From Streptomyces cavernicola (GTDB lineage Bacteria; Actinomycetota; Actinomycetes; Streptomycetales; Streptomycetaceae), in NCBI RefSeq assembly GCF_029968035.1, contig NZ_JASCIQ010000003.1:124001-188000 (forward strand): a stretch of DNA of 64,000 bases, read 5' to 3'. Positions 55,461 through 63,338 of this stretch are shown here, in pieces; position 1 is the first letter of the stretch; every line of letters starts with the position of its first letter. Both the position numbers and the translations under genes were made by a program. Under the pieces are notes generated by a model, which saw only the letters and a program-made list of their open reading frames with translations, made no database searches and was not told where the DNA came from.

Positions 55461-56070
55461 TTCTTTTCCCCACCCCGCCCCTTCCCGAAAGTCCTCAGCG
55501 GACAGCTCCGGGGGCTCCGCCCCCGACCCCCAGTCCGGGGCTGCCGCCCCTGGACCCCCGCTTCGGGGCCCGCCCCGGACCCCGTCTCGGGGGCCAGCCC
55601 CCGGACCCCCGCTCCTCAAACGCCGGAGGGGCTGGGTTTACCGGGGCGGGCTGGATTCAGCGGGCGTGGGCTGGACTTGCCGGGTGGACTGGATTTGGCG
55701 GGCTTGAGCCGGACTTGCAGGGGTGGGCCGGATTTACCGGAGGTCTGGACTTGCCGGGGTGGGTGGGTTTTTTAGGGGCGCGGGGAACTGCGCAACCAGC
55801 CACAACGGCGCAGCAGACGAAAAACGACCCCAAGGGCTGGAGGCGGAGCCCCGAAAGGGGCGCGGGGAACTGCGCAACCAGCCACGACGGCGCAGCAGAC
55901 GAAAAACGACCCCGGAGTGGGGCTAGGGGCGGAGCCCCAAAAGGGGCGCGGGGAACTGCGCGAGCGGCCACGACGGCGCAGCAGACGAAAGACGGCCCCG
56001 GGGGCTGGGGGTGGAGCCCCCGAAGCTGTCCGCTGAGGACTTCGGGAAGGGGCGGGGAGGGGAAAGGAGA
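55461..56070. repeat. Composite repeat block between convergent genes
   Basis: 610 bases without a gene, between geosmin synthase and a nuclease-like gene. Ends are inverted copies: 55461-55524 and 56007-56070, about 64 bases, sharing CCCCGCCCCTTCCCGAA and GTCCTCAGCGGACAGC with few mismatches and one indel. Inside are a run of GC hairpins (55525-55610), CTCAAACGCCGGAGGGGCTG at about 55616, degenerate GGACTTGCCGG-type repeats (55640-55770) and three long direct repeats (55775-56006). It looks like repeated intergenic sequence common in Streptomyces, possibly a miniature element; no target duplication is obvious. Confidence 0.75.
55775..56006 (+). repeat. Three tandem repeats with core GGGGCGCGGGGAACTGCGC
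   Basis: Copies begin at 55775, 55857 and 55943 (periods 82 and 86). Each starts with the core, then GCCACRACGGCGCAGCAGACGAAA and a GACCCC/GGAGCCCC hairpin. The first two are close copies (AACCA after the core); the third differs (GAGCG). The same core recurs at 63261. Confidence 0.85.
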
Positions 56071-56072
56071 AC

Positions 56073-56822
56073 TCAAGCCTCGGCCGGGACTCGCAGCGCC
56101 GCCAGCACCGGCAGGTGATCCGTGGCCGCCCGGAGGTCCGCCTCCGTGATGCCCGCGTGCTCGGAGGGCACCCCGCAGCCCAGGACCTCGATGCCCGACG
56201 TGGCGAAGATCGCGTCGATGCGCTGGTGCGGGTCGGTCGGGATCGAGGTGTACTCGCCGCCCCAGGGCTTCACCGCCCAGCAGTCCTGGAGCGCCGCGGC
56301 AAGCCGGCGGAACGTGCGCCCGCCCGGCCGGTCGTTGAGGTCGCCGCCCGCGACGGCGTGCTCGACGCCGAGCCCGGCGAGCCGGTCGAGGAGCATGCCG
56401 CCCTGCTCGTACCGCTCGTCGGTCTGCAGGCTCAGATGGCAGCTGAGGACGCCGAGCCGGGCCCCGCCGAAGCGCACCACGGCGGTGGCGAAGCCGCGGC
56501 GGTGCAGCCCGGGGGTGAGCGGGAGCAGCACGTCCTCGGTGCGCTCGACGGTGGCGCGCAGCGAGCAGAGCAGCGCGGGCCCGGCCGCGGTGCCGCCGCC
56601 GGAGAGGATCACCAGGTCGGAGGCGGCAGCGAGCTTGGCCAGCTTCTTGCGCCAGCGGAAGAACCGCGGCGCCTCCTGGATGAGGACGAGGTCGGGCTCG
56701 CAGGCGGCGATGACGCGGGCGAGGGCGTCGGTGTCGTCGCGCATGGAGCGGATGTTGTAGCTGAGGACGCGGATGACGGCCGAACCGTCCGGCTCTGCAA
56801 GGGAGTTGGGAAGGGCGGTCAT
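56073..56822 (-). CDS. Endonuclease/exonuclease/phosphatase family protein
   Basis: 249-residue EEP-fold protein, relative of DNase I and phosphoesterases. Landmarks: LSYNIRSMRDD, DLVLIQEAPRF (metal Glu), LSCHLSLQTDER, AGGDLNDRPGG and ATDHLPVLAAL (catalytic His). No signal peptide; substrate unknown. ATG at 56822 is taken, TACCGT lying seven bases upstream (leaderless pattern); GTG at 56831 is possible. Reads away from glkA and into the repeat block. Confidence 0.88.
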   Translation of the reverse strand: MTALPNSLAEPDGSAVIRVLSYNIRSMRDDTDALARVIAACEPDLVLIQEAPRFFRWRKKLAKLAAASDLVILSGGGTAAGPALLCSLRATVERTEDVLLPLTPGLHRRGFATAVVRFGGARLGVLSCHLSLQTDERYEQGGMLLDRLAGLGVEHAVAGGDLNDRPGGRTFRRLAAALQDCWAVKPWGGEYTSIPTDPHQRIDAIFATSGIEVLGCGVPSEHAGITEADLRAATDHLPVLAALRVPAEA

Positions 56823-56895
56823 GGCGGTCACGGTACGCGAGACGCCCGCCGCTTCCGTGGAGGATGCGACGGGCGTCCCAGGCGAAGGAGACGGT

Positions 56896-57849
56896 CTACA
56901 TCACCGGGTCGGGCTGCCGGGCCAGGTCGGCGGCGCCCACGAGCCCCGCCTTGTTGCCCAGTTGGGCGGCGATGACCTCGGCCACCGGCCGCCAGTTGCT
57001 GCCGACCAGCCAGCGCTTGTACGACTTGCGGATCGGGTCGAGGACCAGCTCGCCCTCGTCCGAGAGCCCGCCGCCGATGATGAACGCGGACGGGTCGAAC
57101 AGCGACGCCAGGTCGGCCAGGCCCGCACCGGCCCAGCGGGCCAGCTCGCGGTAGGAGTCCACGGCGACCGGGTCGCCCTGGCGCGCGGCGAGCGAGATGT
57201 GCTTGCCCTCGATGCCGTCGGGGGTGCCGTCCCCGTATCCGAGAAGGACCTCGGCGTTCTCCGGGGTGGCGTTGGCGCGCTGCCGCGCGTACCGCACGAG
57301 GGCGCGGCCGGAGGCGTACTGCTCCCAGCAGCCCTGCGAGCCGCAGCCGCACAGGAGGCCGTCCGGGACCATCCGGATGTGGCCGAATTCGGCGGCCACG
57401 CCGAAGTGTCCGCGGCGCAGCTTGTTGCCGATGATGATGCCGCCGCCGAGGCCGGTGCCGAGCGTGATGCAGATGACGTTACGGTGGCCCTTGCCGCCGC
57501 CGAAGCGGTACTCACCCCAGGCCGCGGCGTTGGCGTCGTTCTCCACGACGACCGGGAGGCCGACGCGGGCCTCGACCTTCTCCTTGAGCGGTTCCTGGCG
57601 CCAGTCGATGTTGGGCGCGAAGTACACCGTGGAGCGCTGGCGGTCGACGTAGCCGGCGGCTCCGATGCCCACGCCGACGATCTCGTGTCCGGCTCGGGCG
57701 CCCTCGACGGCCGAGGCGATCGCGTCGACGATCCCGTCAGGCGTGTTGGGGGTCGGCACCTTGAAGGTGGAGAGGATGTTCCCCTCTTCGTCGACCACGC
57801 CGGCCGCGATCTTCGTACCGCCGATGTCGACGCCGATGGTGAGTCCCAT
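56896..57849 (-). CDS. glkA: ROK-family glucokinase
   Basis: ATP-dependent glucose kinase, also needed for carbon catabolite repression in Streptomyces. The 317-residue protein equals GlkA in length: phosphate motif IGVDIGGTKIAAGVVD, catalytic Asp in VENDANAAAWGEYRFG, LGTGLGGGI, AAEFGHIRMV and the ROK zinc motif CGCGSQGCWEQYASG. ATG with GAGGGA upstream. Confidence 0.97.
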   Translation of the reverse strand: MGLTIGVDIGGTKIAAGVVDEEGNILSTFKVPTPNTPDGIVDAIASAVEGARAGHEIVGVGIGAAGYVDRQRSTVYFAPNIDWRQEPLKEKVEARVGLPVVVENDANAAAWGEYRFGGGKGHRNVICITLGTGLGGGIIIGNKLRRGHFGVAAEFGHIRMVPDGLLCGCGSQGCWEQYASGRALVRYARQRANATPENAEVLLGYGDGTPDGIEGKHISLAARQGDPVAVDSYRELARWAGAGLADLASLFDPSAFIIGGGLSDEGELVLDPIRKSYKRWLVGSNWRPVAEVIAAQLGNKAGLVGAADLARQPDPVM

Positions 57850-57944
57850 GTGTCCCTCAGTTTTCGGTTCGAGCCCCGCTAGGGCCAACCGTACCCGAGG
57901 GCGGACACCCCTCTGCCCCGCTCCGGTCCCGGCCCGGTCCCGGC

Positions 57945-58397
57945 CTAGTCCAGGTCGATGTGCTCCCCCGGGCCGGTCCCCTCGGGCTTTTCGCCGGGCC
58001 GGTCCTGGGGGCATGCCGCGTCCGGGCCCGCGGTCCAGCGGCGCTCGTGGCCGGAGACGGCGCTGCGGTAGGCGGCGAGCAGCTCGGAGCCGGCGTTGGC
58101 GAGGTGGTCGAAGACCTCGGGGTTGCGCTCGATGACCGGTTCGACGGCGGCCTTGGCCTGCTCGACGAAGTGCTGCACGGCGCCCTGTGCAGCGGCGCCG
58201 GCGATCGGGGCCTGGAACGAGGAGAGCTTCTCGGCGACGGCGTCCATCAGCTTGCGCAGCTCCTCGGCTGCGGAGCCGGGCTCGGCGGTCCCTTCGCCGT
58301 ACCGCGCGCGGCGGCGGGCCTGCTCGGCGGCGAGGTCCTCGGCACAGGCCTTCTCCCAGGCGTCGGCGTCGGATGCGGTGCGCTCGGTGTCGCTCAT
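57945..58397 (-). CDS. DUF5304 family protein
   Basis: 150-residue soluble protein of unknown function. The N-terminal part is acidic (DADAWEKACAEDLAAEQARR), the middle is helical (AAEELRKLMDAVAEKLSSFQ, HFVEQAKAAVEPVIERNPEV), and the C terminus is proline-rich and disordered. Start ATG with AGGAG seven bases upstream. Between glkA and the ArsA-like gene; the two could share a transcript. Confidence 0.85.
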   Translation of the reverse strand: MSDTERTASDADAWEKACAEDLAAEQARRRARYGEGTAEPGSAAEELRKLMDAVAEKLSSFQAPIAGAAAQGAVQHFVEQAKAAVEPVIERNPEVFDHLANAGSELLAAYRSAVSGHERRWTAGPDAACPQDRPGEKPEGTGPGEHIDLD

Positions 58398-58471
58398 GGG
58401 AGGCTCCTGCGGCGGCTGCGTACGGCGGGTGGCTGCGTACTGTCGACGGTACCCGAACGGCGGTACGCCGT

Positions 58472-59617
58472 TCACCGTCCTTGCGGCCACAGGCCGGGGT
58501 CGGGTGTGAAGCGGATGCGGAGCTCCCCGTCGCGCAGGCCCGCGCCCGCGACGGAGCAGCGGCGCAGGGCGGACGGCAGCGGCACCATGCGGCGGAACGG
58601 GCCGACGGTGACGACGAGTTCGTCGCCGCGCCGCACCAGGTCGAGCTCCTCGCGGACCGCGCCGGGCAGAGCGATCCGCCAGATCAGGAAGCCCTCGTCC
58701 TCCAGGCGGTCCTCGATCGGCCACTGCACCGGCTGCGGGGCCATGTCCGGGGCGGGCAGGGCGAACGCGGCCAGGTCGTCGGCGCCGCGCGGGTCCCGGC
58801 CGAGGTGGGCGGCGGTGCGCAGCGGGTACGCGCCCCGCCACTCGGCGAGGGCCTTGTCCTGCTGGGCGGCCGCCACGGCGAGCCACGGGTCGGCCGAGCC
58901 TGAAGGCAACACCCGGTTGGCGACGAGGAGTTCGGTGCGCAGGCCGTGCAGGGCGAGCCCGGTCGCGGTGGTGTGCACAGCGTCGGCCCCGGCCGGTCCG
59001 GGCTCGGCGACGAGGCGTACGGCGGTGGTGTCGGCCTCGACCGCCGACTGGACGGCGGCGAGGTGCTCGTCCCAGTGCGCGGCCGTCTCGTACAGCCACT
59101 GGGCGGGCATCGGGACGCCGGCGAGCTGGGCGAGCATCGGGCGCAGCGCGCGGGCGGCCTGCCGCTCGGGCGGCAGGATGCGGCGCAGATAGCGGCGGAG
59201 CTGGGCGGGGAGCGCGAGCAGCGCGAGGGCCTGCGGCGCGGGCGGCAGGTCGACGACGACCAGGTCGTACGGCTCGGCGGCCGCGTCCCGGACCGCGCGG
59301 AGCAGGGCGAGCTCGCCGGCGCCCGGGAGTTCGGTGAGCTCCTCCTCGTCCAGGCGCTGGGCGCCGAACATGTCGAGGGCGGTGGCGGCGCGGTCCTGGA
59401 GGGCGAGGAGTTCGCGCCGGAAGTGGGCGCCGCTGTCCACGTGCCGCACGGTGAGCCCGGTGCTTTCCCCGTCGCCGAGGACGGCGGGCAGGGTGTCGTG
59501 GCGGTCGGCGCTCAGGAGCAGGGTGCGCCGGCCGTCGCGCGCGGCGGCGAGCGCGGTGGCCGCGGCGACGGTGGTGCGACCGCCGCCGCCGGGGCCGGTG
59601 ACGAGGAGGGTGCGCAT
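58472..59617 (-). CDS. ArsA-like ATPase with altered P-loop
   Basis: 381-residue protein of the ArsA/SIMIBI class. The deviant Walker A reads GPGGGGRTT: Arg14 replaces the conserved Lys, and the signature Lys near the start of the loop is also missing. Other SIMIBI features are present (LLLSADRHDTLPAVLG, DLVVVDLPPAPQALALLALP). The arsenite-binding cysteines are absent. Catalytic activity is uncertain; a role in membrane protein targeting or signalling is possible. ATG start; next gene ends 7 bases upstream. Confidence 0.88.
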   Translation of the reverse strand: MRTLLVTGPGGGGRTTVAAATALAAARDGRRTLLLSADRHDTLPAVLGDGESTGLTVRHVDSGAHFRRELLALQDRAATALDMFGAQRLDEEELTELPGAGELALLRAVRDAAAEPYDLVVVDLPPAPQALALLALPAQLRRYLRRILPPERQAARALRPMLAQLAGVPMPAQWLYETAAHWDEHLAAVQSAVEADTTAVRLVAEPGPAGADAVHTTATGLALHGLRTELLVANRVLPSGSADPWLAVAAAQQDKALAEWRGAYPLRTAAHLGRDPRGADDLAAFALPAPDMAPQPVQWPIEDRLEDEGFLIWRIALPGAVREELDLVRRGDELVVTVGPFRRMVPLPSALRRCSVAGAGLRDGELRIRFTPDPGLWPQGR

Positions 59618-59624
59618 GACGGGC

Positions 59625-60062
59625 TTAACTTCCGGACTCGACCCGCTTCTTGAGGCCCGCGAGCGCCCGGTCGATGATGACCTTCTCGGCCTTGCGCTTG
59701 ATCATGCCGAGCATGGGGATCTTGACGTCGACGGTCAGCCGGTAGGTGACCTCGGTGCCCTTGCCCTTGGGGGCCAGGGCGTAGGAGCCGTCGAGGGCGC
59801 GCAGCATCTGGGACTTGACGAGGGTCCAGCTGACCTCGTGGTCGCCGGTCCAGGTGTACGCGAGGACCTGGTCGTCCTTGATCGCGCCGGCGTCCATGAC
59901 GAGGTGGACCTGCTCGGCGCGGCCCTGCGCGTCGGAGGCGAGCACCTCGGCCTGCTTGACCTCACCGGTCCAGTCCGGGTAGCGGGCGAAGTCGGCGATC
60001 ACCCCCATGACGTCGGCGGGCGCCGCATCGATCTCGATGCTCGAGCTGGTGTGTTCCGCCAT
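59625..60062 (-). CDS. SRPBCC family protein (polyketide cyclase/START-like)
   Basis: 145-residue SRPBCC-fold protein with N-terminal SSSIEIDAAPADVMGVIADF, DWTGEVKQAEVL and a C-terminal amphipathic helix (KIPMLGMIKRKAEKVIIDRALAGL). It probably binds a hydrophobic ligand; the ligand is unknown. ATG with GGAGGAG upstream. It lies 7 bases before the ArsA-like gene, so the two are almost certainly co-expressed; whether they work together is inference. Confidence 0.9.
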   Translation of the reverse strand: MAEHTSSSIEIDAAPADVMGVIADFARYPDWTGEVKQAEVLASDAQGRAEQVHLVMDAGAIKDDQVLAYTWTGDHEVSWTLVKSQMLRALDGSYALAPKGKGTEVTYRLTVDVKIPMLGMIKRKAEKVIIDRALAGLKKRVESGS

Positions 60063-60201
60063 CGCCGTGGCTCCTCCGGTGCGGTTCCGTCGAGGGTGTG
60101 ATCGGCGGCGTACCACGTGCGCACCGCCCGCGTGAAGGCTACCGCGCTCGGTTGACTCGCCGTCCCAGGCCCCGGGCCTCAACTCTCCGGCGCCCGGGGC
60201 C

Positions 60202-60978
60202 TCACCACTCCAGGGCCCAGGGCCTTCCGGTGCCGGCGAAGTGACCGACGTTCACGCACTCGGTGACGCCGATCCGCATGCGGCGTACGAGGGGTTGGTG
60301 GACGTGGCCGAACAGGGCGTAGCGCGGGCGGGTGCGGTGGATGGCGTCGAGGAGGGCACGGCTGCCGCGCTCGAAGCGGCGGGCCACGGTGTCGTACACG
60401 AGCTCGGGGACCTCGGGCGGGATGTGGGTGCACAGGACGTCGACCTCGCCGACGGCCTCGACCTTGGCGGCGTACTCCTCCTCGCTGATCTCGAAGGGCG
60501 TGCGCATGGGGGATTCGAGGCCGCCGCCGACGAAGCCGAAGACGCGGCCGCCGATCTCCACCCGCTGGCCGTCGAGGACGGTGGTGCCCGCTCCGGCGTA
60601 CTCGCTCCAGAGGGCCGGCATGTCGACGTTGCCGTAGGTGGCGTACGTCGGGGTGGGGAAGGCGGCGAACAGCTCGGCGTACTGCTTGCGGACCGCTTGC
60701 TCGATGGCCGTGGCGCGGTCCACGTCGAGCCCGGCCCACAGTCGCGCGCCCAGTGCGCGGGCCTCGTCGAAGCGGCGGGCGGTGCGCAGCTCGACCAGGC
60801 GGGATGCGTTCTGCGCGCCGAAGAGCTCGGGGAAGATGCCGCGGGAGTGGTCGGCGTAGTCGAGGAACAGGATGAGGTCGCCGAGGCAGACGAGGGCGTC
60901 GGCGCCGTCTCCCGCTCGGGCCAGCGCCTCCGCGTTGCCGTGCACGTCGCTCACCACATGTACCCGCATACCTGGCAT
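60202..60978 (-). CDS. Metallophosphoesterase
   Basis: 258-residue calcineurin-like phosphoesterase. Dinuclear metal motifs in order: HVVSDVHGNAEAL (D-x-H), LVCLGDLILF (GD), TYGNVDMP (GNxD), VLCTHIPPE (H) and LFGHVHQPLVRR (GHxH). Substrate unknown. ATG at 60978 is chosen because TAGGGT precedes it by seven bases (leaderless); the frame also has GTG at 60987 and ATG at 60969. Confidence 0.92.
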   Translation of the reverse strand: MPGMRVHVVSDVHGNAEALARAGDGADALVCLGDLILFLDYADHSRGIFPELFGAQNASRLVELRTARRFDEARALGARLWAGLDVDRATAIEQAVRKQYAELFAAFPTPTYATYGNVDMPALWSEYAGAGTTVLDGQRVEIGGRVFGFVGGGLESPMRTPFEISEEEYAAKVEAVGEVDVLCTHIPPEVPELVYDTVARRFERGSRALLDAIHRTRPRYALFGHVHQPLVRRMRIGVTECVNVGHFAGTGRPWALEW

Positions 60979-61290
60979 GCCGATCACCCTAGGACGAGCC
61001 GCTCGGAGGCGGTAGAGGCCGCCGGACCTGCGACGACTTCCGGGTGACCCGCGAGGTGGATTACTGTGCGCGAAGAAGCACAGCGTGGTGCGACGCGATG
61101 TGTGACGCAGCGAACATCTGGCCCGACCCCCCTACCGAAAAGCCAGTACCGGTGGGTAACGTCCGGGCAGTCCAGTCGTGCTCGATGTACCCCACCTGCA
61201 ATTTCAGCCGTCGAGCACCTGCCCGATCTTGGACCGCACCGTCGCATCGCACAGTGTCGTGGCGCCGGCGCCCTATGAGGAGCAGCAGTC
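60979..61290. other. Divergent intergenic region
   Basis: 312 bases between the metallophosphoesterase and fadD starts. A short inverted repeat CTGTGC (61064-61069)/GCACAG (61078-61083) is the only clear element; the fadD promoter is not obvious. No gene supported. Confidence 0.5.
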
Positions 61291-63099
61291 TTGCGCGAGT
61301 TCAGCCTTCCGGCCCTTTACGAGGTCCCTGCGGACGGCAATCTGACCGACATCGTCCGCCGCAACGCCGCGCAGCACCCCGATGTTGCCGTCATCGGCCG
61401 CAAGGTGAACGGCACTTGGACCGACATCTCGGCCAAGGAGTTCCTCGCCGAGGTGCACGCCGCGGCCAAGGGCCTGATCGCCTCCGGCGTCGGCCCCGGC
61501 GACCGCGTCGGCCTGATGTCCCGTACGCGGTACGAGTGGACGCTCCTGGACTTCGCGATCTGGAGCGCGGGCGCGGTGACCGTGCCGGTGTACGAGACCA
61601 GCTCGCCCGAGCAGGTCCAGTGGATCCTCGGCGACTCCGGCGCGGTGGCCTGCCTGGTGGAGCTCGACGTGCACGCCAAGGCCGTCGAGGCGGTGCGCGA
61701 CCGGCTGCCGGACCTGGCGCACATCTGGCAGATCGAGACGGACTCCCCCGCGACGGGCGCGGTCGAGCAGCTGCGGCTCGCGGGCGCGGGCGTCTCCGAC
61801 GAGACCGTCGAGGAGCGCGGCTCGCTCGCCAAGGCGGACGCCCCGGCGACGATCGTCTACACCTCGGGCACCACGGGCCGCCCCAAGGGCTGTGTCCTGA
61901 CGCACCGTTCGTTCTTCGCCGAGTGCGGCAACATCGTGGAGCGGATCCGCCCGCTGTTCCGTACCGGCGAGTGCTCGGTGCTCCTTTTCCTGCCGCTCGC
62001 GCACGTCTTCGGGCGGCTGGTGCAGATCGCCCCGATGCTGGCGCCGATCAAGCTCGGCCACGTGCCGGACATCAAGAACCTCACCGACGAACTGGCCTCG
62101 TTCCGGCCGACGTTGATCCTCGGCGTACCGCGCGTCTTCGAGAAGGTCTACAACTCGGCGCGGGCCAAGGCGCAGGCCGACGGCAAGGGCAAGATCTTCG
62201 ACAAGGCCGCGGACACGGCGATCGCGTACAGCCGTGCGCTCGACACGCCTTCGGGCCCGTCGCTCGGCCTGAAGCTCAAGTACAAGACGTTCGACAAGCT
62301 GGTCTACAGCAAGCTGCGGGCGGTCCTCGGCGGCCGTGGCGAGGCGGCGATCTCCGGCGGCGCCCCGCTCGGCGAGCGCCTCGGCCACTTCTTCCGCGGC
62401 ATCGGCTTCACGGTCCTGGAGGGCTACGGCCTCACCGAGTCCTGTGCGGCCACCACGTTCAACCCGCACGACCGGCAGAAGATCGGCACGGTCGGCCAGC
62501 CGCTGCCCGGCTCGGTGGTGCGGATCGCGGACGACGGCGAGGTGCTGCTGCACGGCGAGCACCTGTTCAAGGAGTACTGGAACAACCCGGGCGCGACCGA
62601 AGAGGCCCTGTCCGACGGCTGGTTCCACACCGGTGACATCGGCACGCTCGACGAGGACGGCTACCTCGCGATCACCGGCCGCAAGAAGGAGATCATCGTC
62701 ACGGCCGGCGGCAAGAACGTCGCGCCCGCGGTGATCGAGGACCGCATCCGGGCGCACGCCCTGGTCGCCGAGTGCATGGTCGTCGGCGACGGCCGGCCGT
62801 TCGTGGGCGCCCTGGTCACGCTCGACGAGGAGTTCATCGGCCGCTGGGCCGAGGAGCACGGCAAGACCGGCAAGTCGGCGGCCGGGCTGCGCGACGACCC
62901 GGAGCTGCTCGCGGCGATCCAGCGTGCCGTGGACGACGGCAACGCGGCCGTGTCCAAGGCCGAGTCGGTCCGTAAGTTCCGCGTCCTGGGCTCGCAGTTC
63001 ACGGAGGAGTCGGGGCACCTGACGCCGTCGCTGAAGCTCAAGCGGAACGTTGTGGCGAAGGATTACGCGGACGAGATCGAGGCCCTCTACCGGGGCTGA
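61291..63099 (+). CDS. fadD: Long-chain fatty acid--CoA ligase (AMP-dependent synthetase)
   Basis: Adenylates a fatty acid and forms its CoA thioester. The 602-residue ANL enzyme has the P-loop YTSGTTGRPKGCVLTHRSF (about residues 190-208), LPLAHVFGR, A5 GYGLTESCA, A7 GWFHTGDIG and A8 ITGRKKEIIVTAGGKNVAP, and the C-terminal catalytic Lys in LTPSLKLKR. TTG start (61291) is supported by GAGGAG ten bases upstream; no ATG or GTG lies between them. Chain length is inferred from the family. Confidence 0.95.
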   Translation: MREFSLPALYEVPADGNLTDIVRRNAAQHPDVAVIGRKVNGTWTDISAKEFLAEVHAAAKGLIASGVGPGDRVGLMSRTRYEWTLLDFAIWSAGAVTVPVYETSSPEQVQWILGDSGAVACLVELDVHAKAVEAVRDRLPDLAHIWQIETDSPATGAVEQLRLAGAGVSDETVEERGSLAKADAPATIVYTSGTTGRPKGCVLTHRSFFAECGNIVERIRPLFRTGECSVLLFLPLAHVFGRLVQIAPMLAPIKLGHVPDIKNLTDELASFRPTLILGVPRVFEKVYNSARAKAQADGKGKIFDKAADTAIAYSRALDTPSGPSLGLKLKYKTFDKLVYSKLRAVLGGRGEAAISGGAPLGERLGHFFRGIGFTVLEGYGLTESCAATTFNPHDRQKIGTVGQPLPGSVVRIADDGEVLLHGEHLFKEYWNNPGATEEALSDGWFHTGDIGTLDEDGYLAITGRKKEIIVTAGGKNVAPAVIEDRIRAHALVAECMVVGDGRPFVGALVTLDEEFIGRWAEEHGKTGKSAAGLRDDPELLAAIQRAVDDGNAAVSKAESVRKFRVLGSQFTEESGHLTPSLKLKRNVVAKDYADEIEALYRG

Positions 63100-63172
63100 G
63101 CCCCGGCCCCCTCCTGCACGCCCACTCGCCGTGGGCCCTGCGGCTGTCTCGCGGCTTACAGCGCCGCTGTGC

Positions 63173-63285
63173 CTGGTCGCGCAGTTCCCCGCGCCCCTGA
63201 AGGCATGCGGCTTCGCCGCTGCCTTCCCCGATGAGATGCCGCACGCAGTGCGCATCTCAAGGGGCGCGGGGAACTGCGCGACCAG
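63173..63285. repeat. Large inverted repeat at a convergent gene end
   Basis: 26-base perfect arms, 63173-63198 and 63260-63285, of which the right arm contains GGGGCGCGGGGAACTGCGC followed by GACCAG; 61 bases separate them. The interior contains GGCTTCGCCGC-type and GAGATGCCGCAC/GTGCGCATCTC hairpins. It lies between fadD (plus, ends 63099) and the mannosyltransferase (minus, ends 63339) and can fold as a large terminator-like structure. Same core as the tandem repeats at 55775-56006. Confidence 0.85.
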
Positions 63286-63338
63286 CCCCCACCGGCCCGC
63301 AGCCGCGCTACAGACGCCCGGGGGCACCCCAATAGGCG

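Noticed and set aside
55461..56070. Complete insertion sequence
   Set aside because: Inverted ends but no transposase fragment in any frame.
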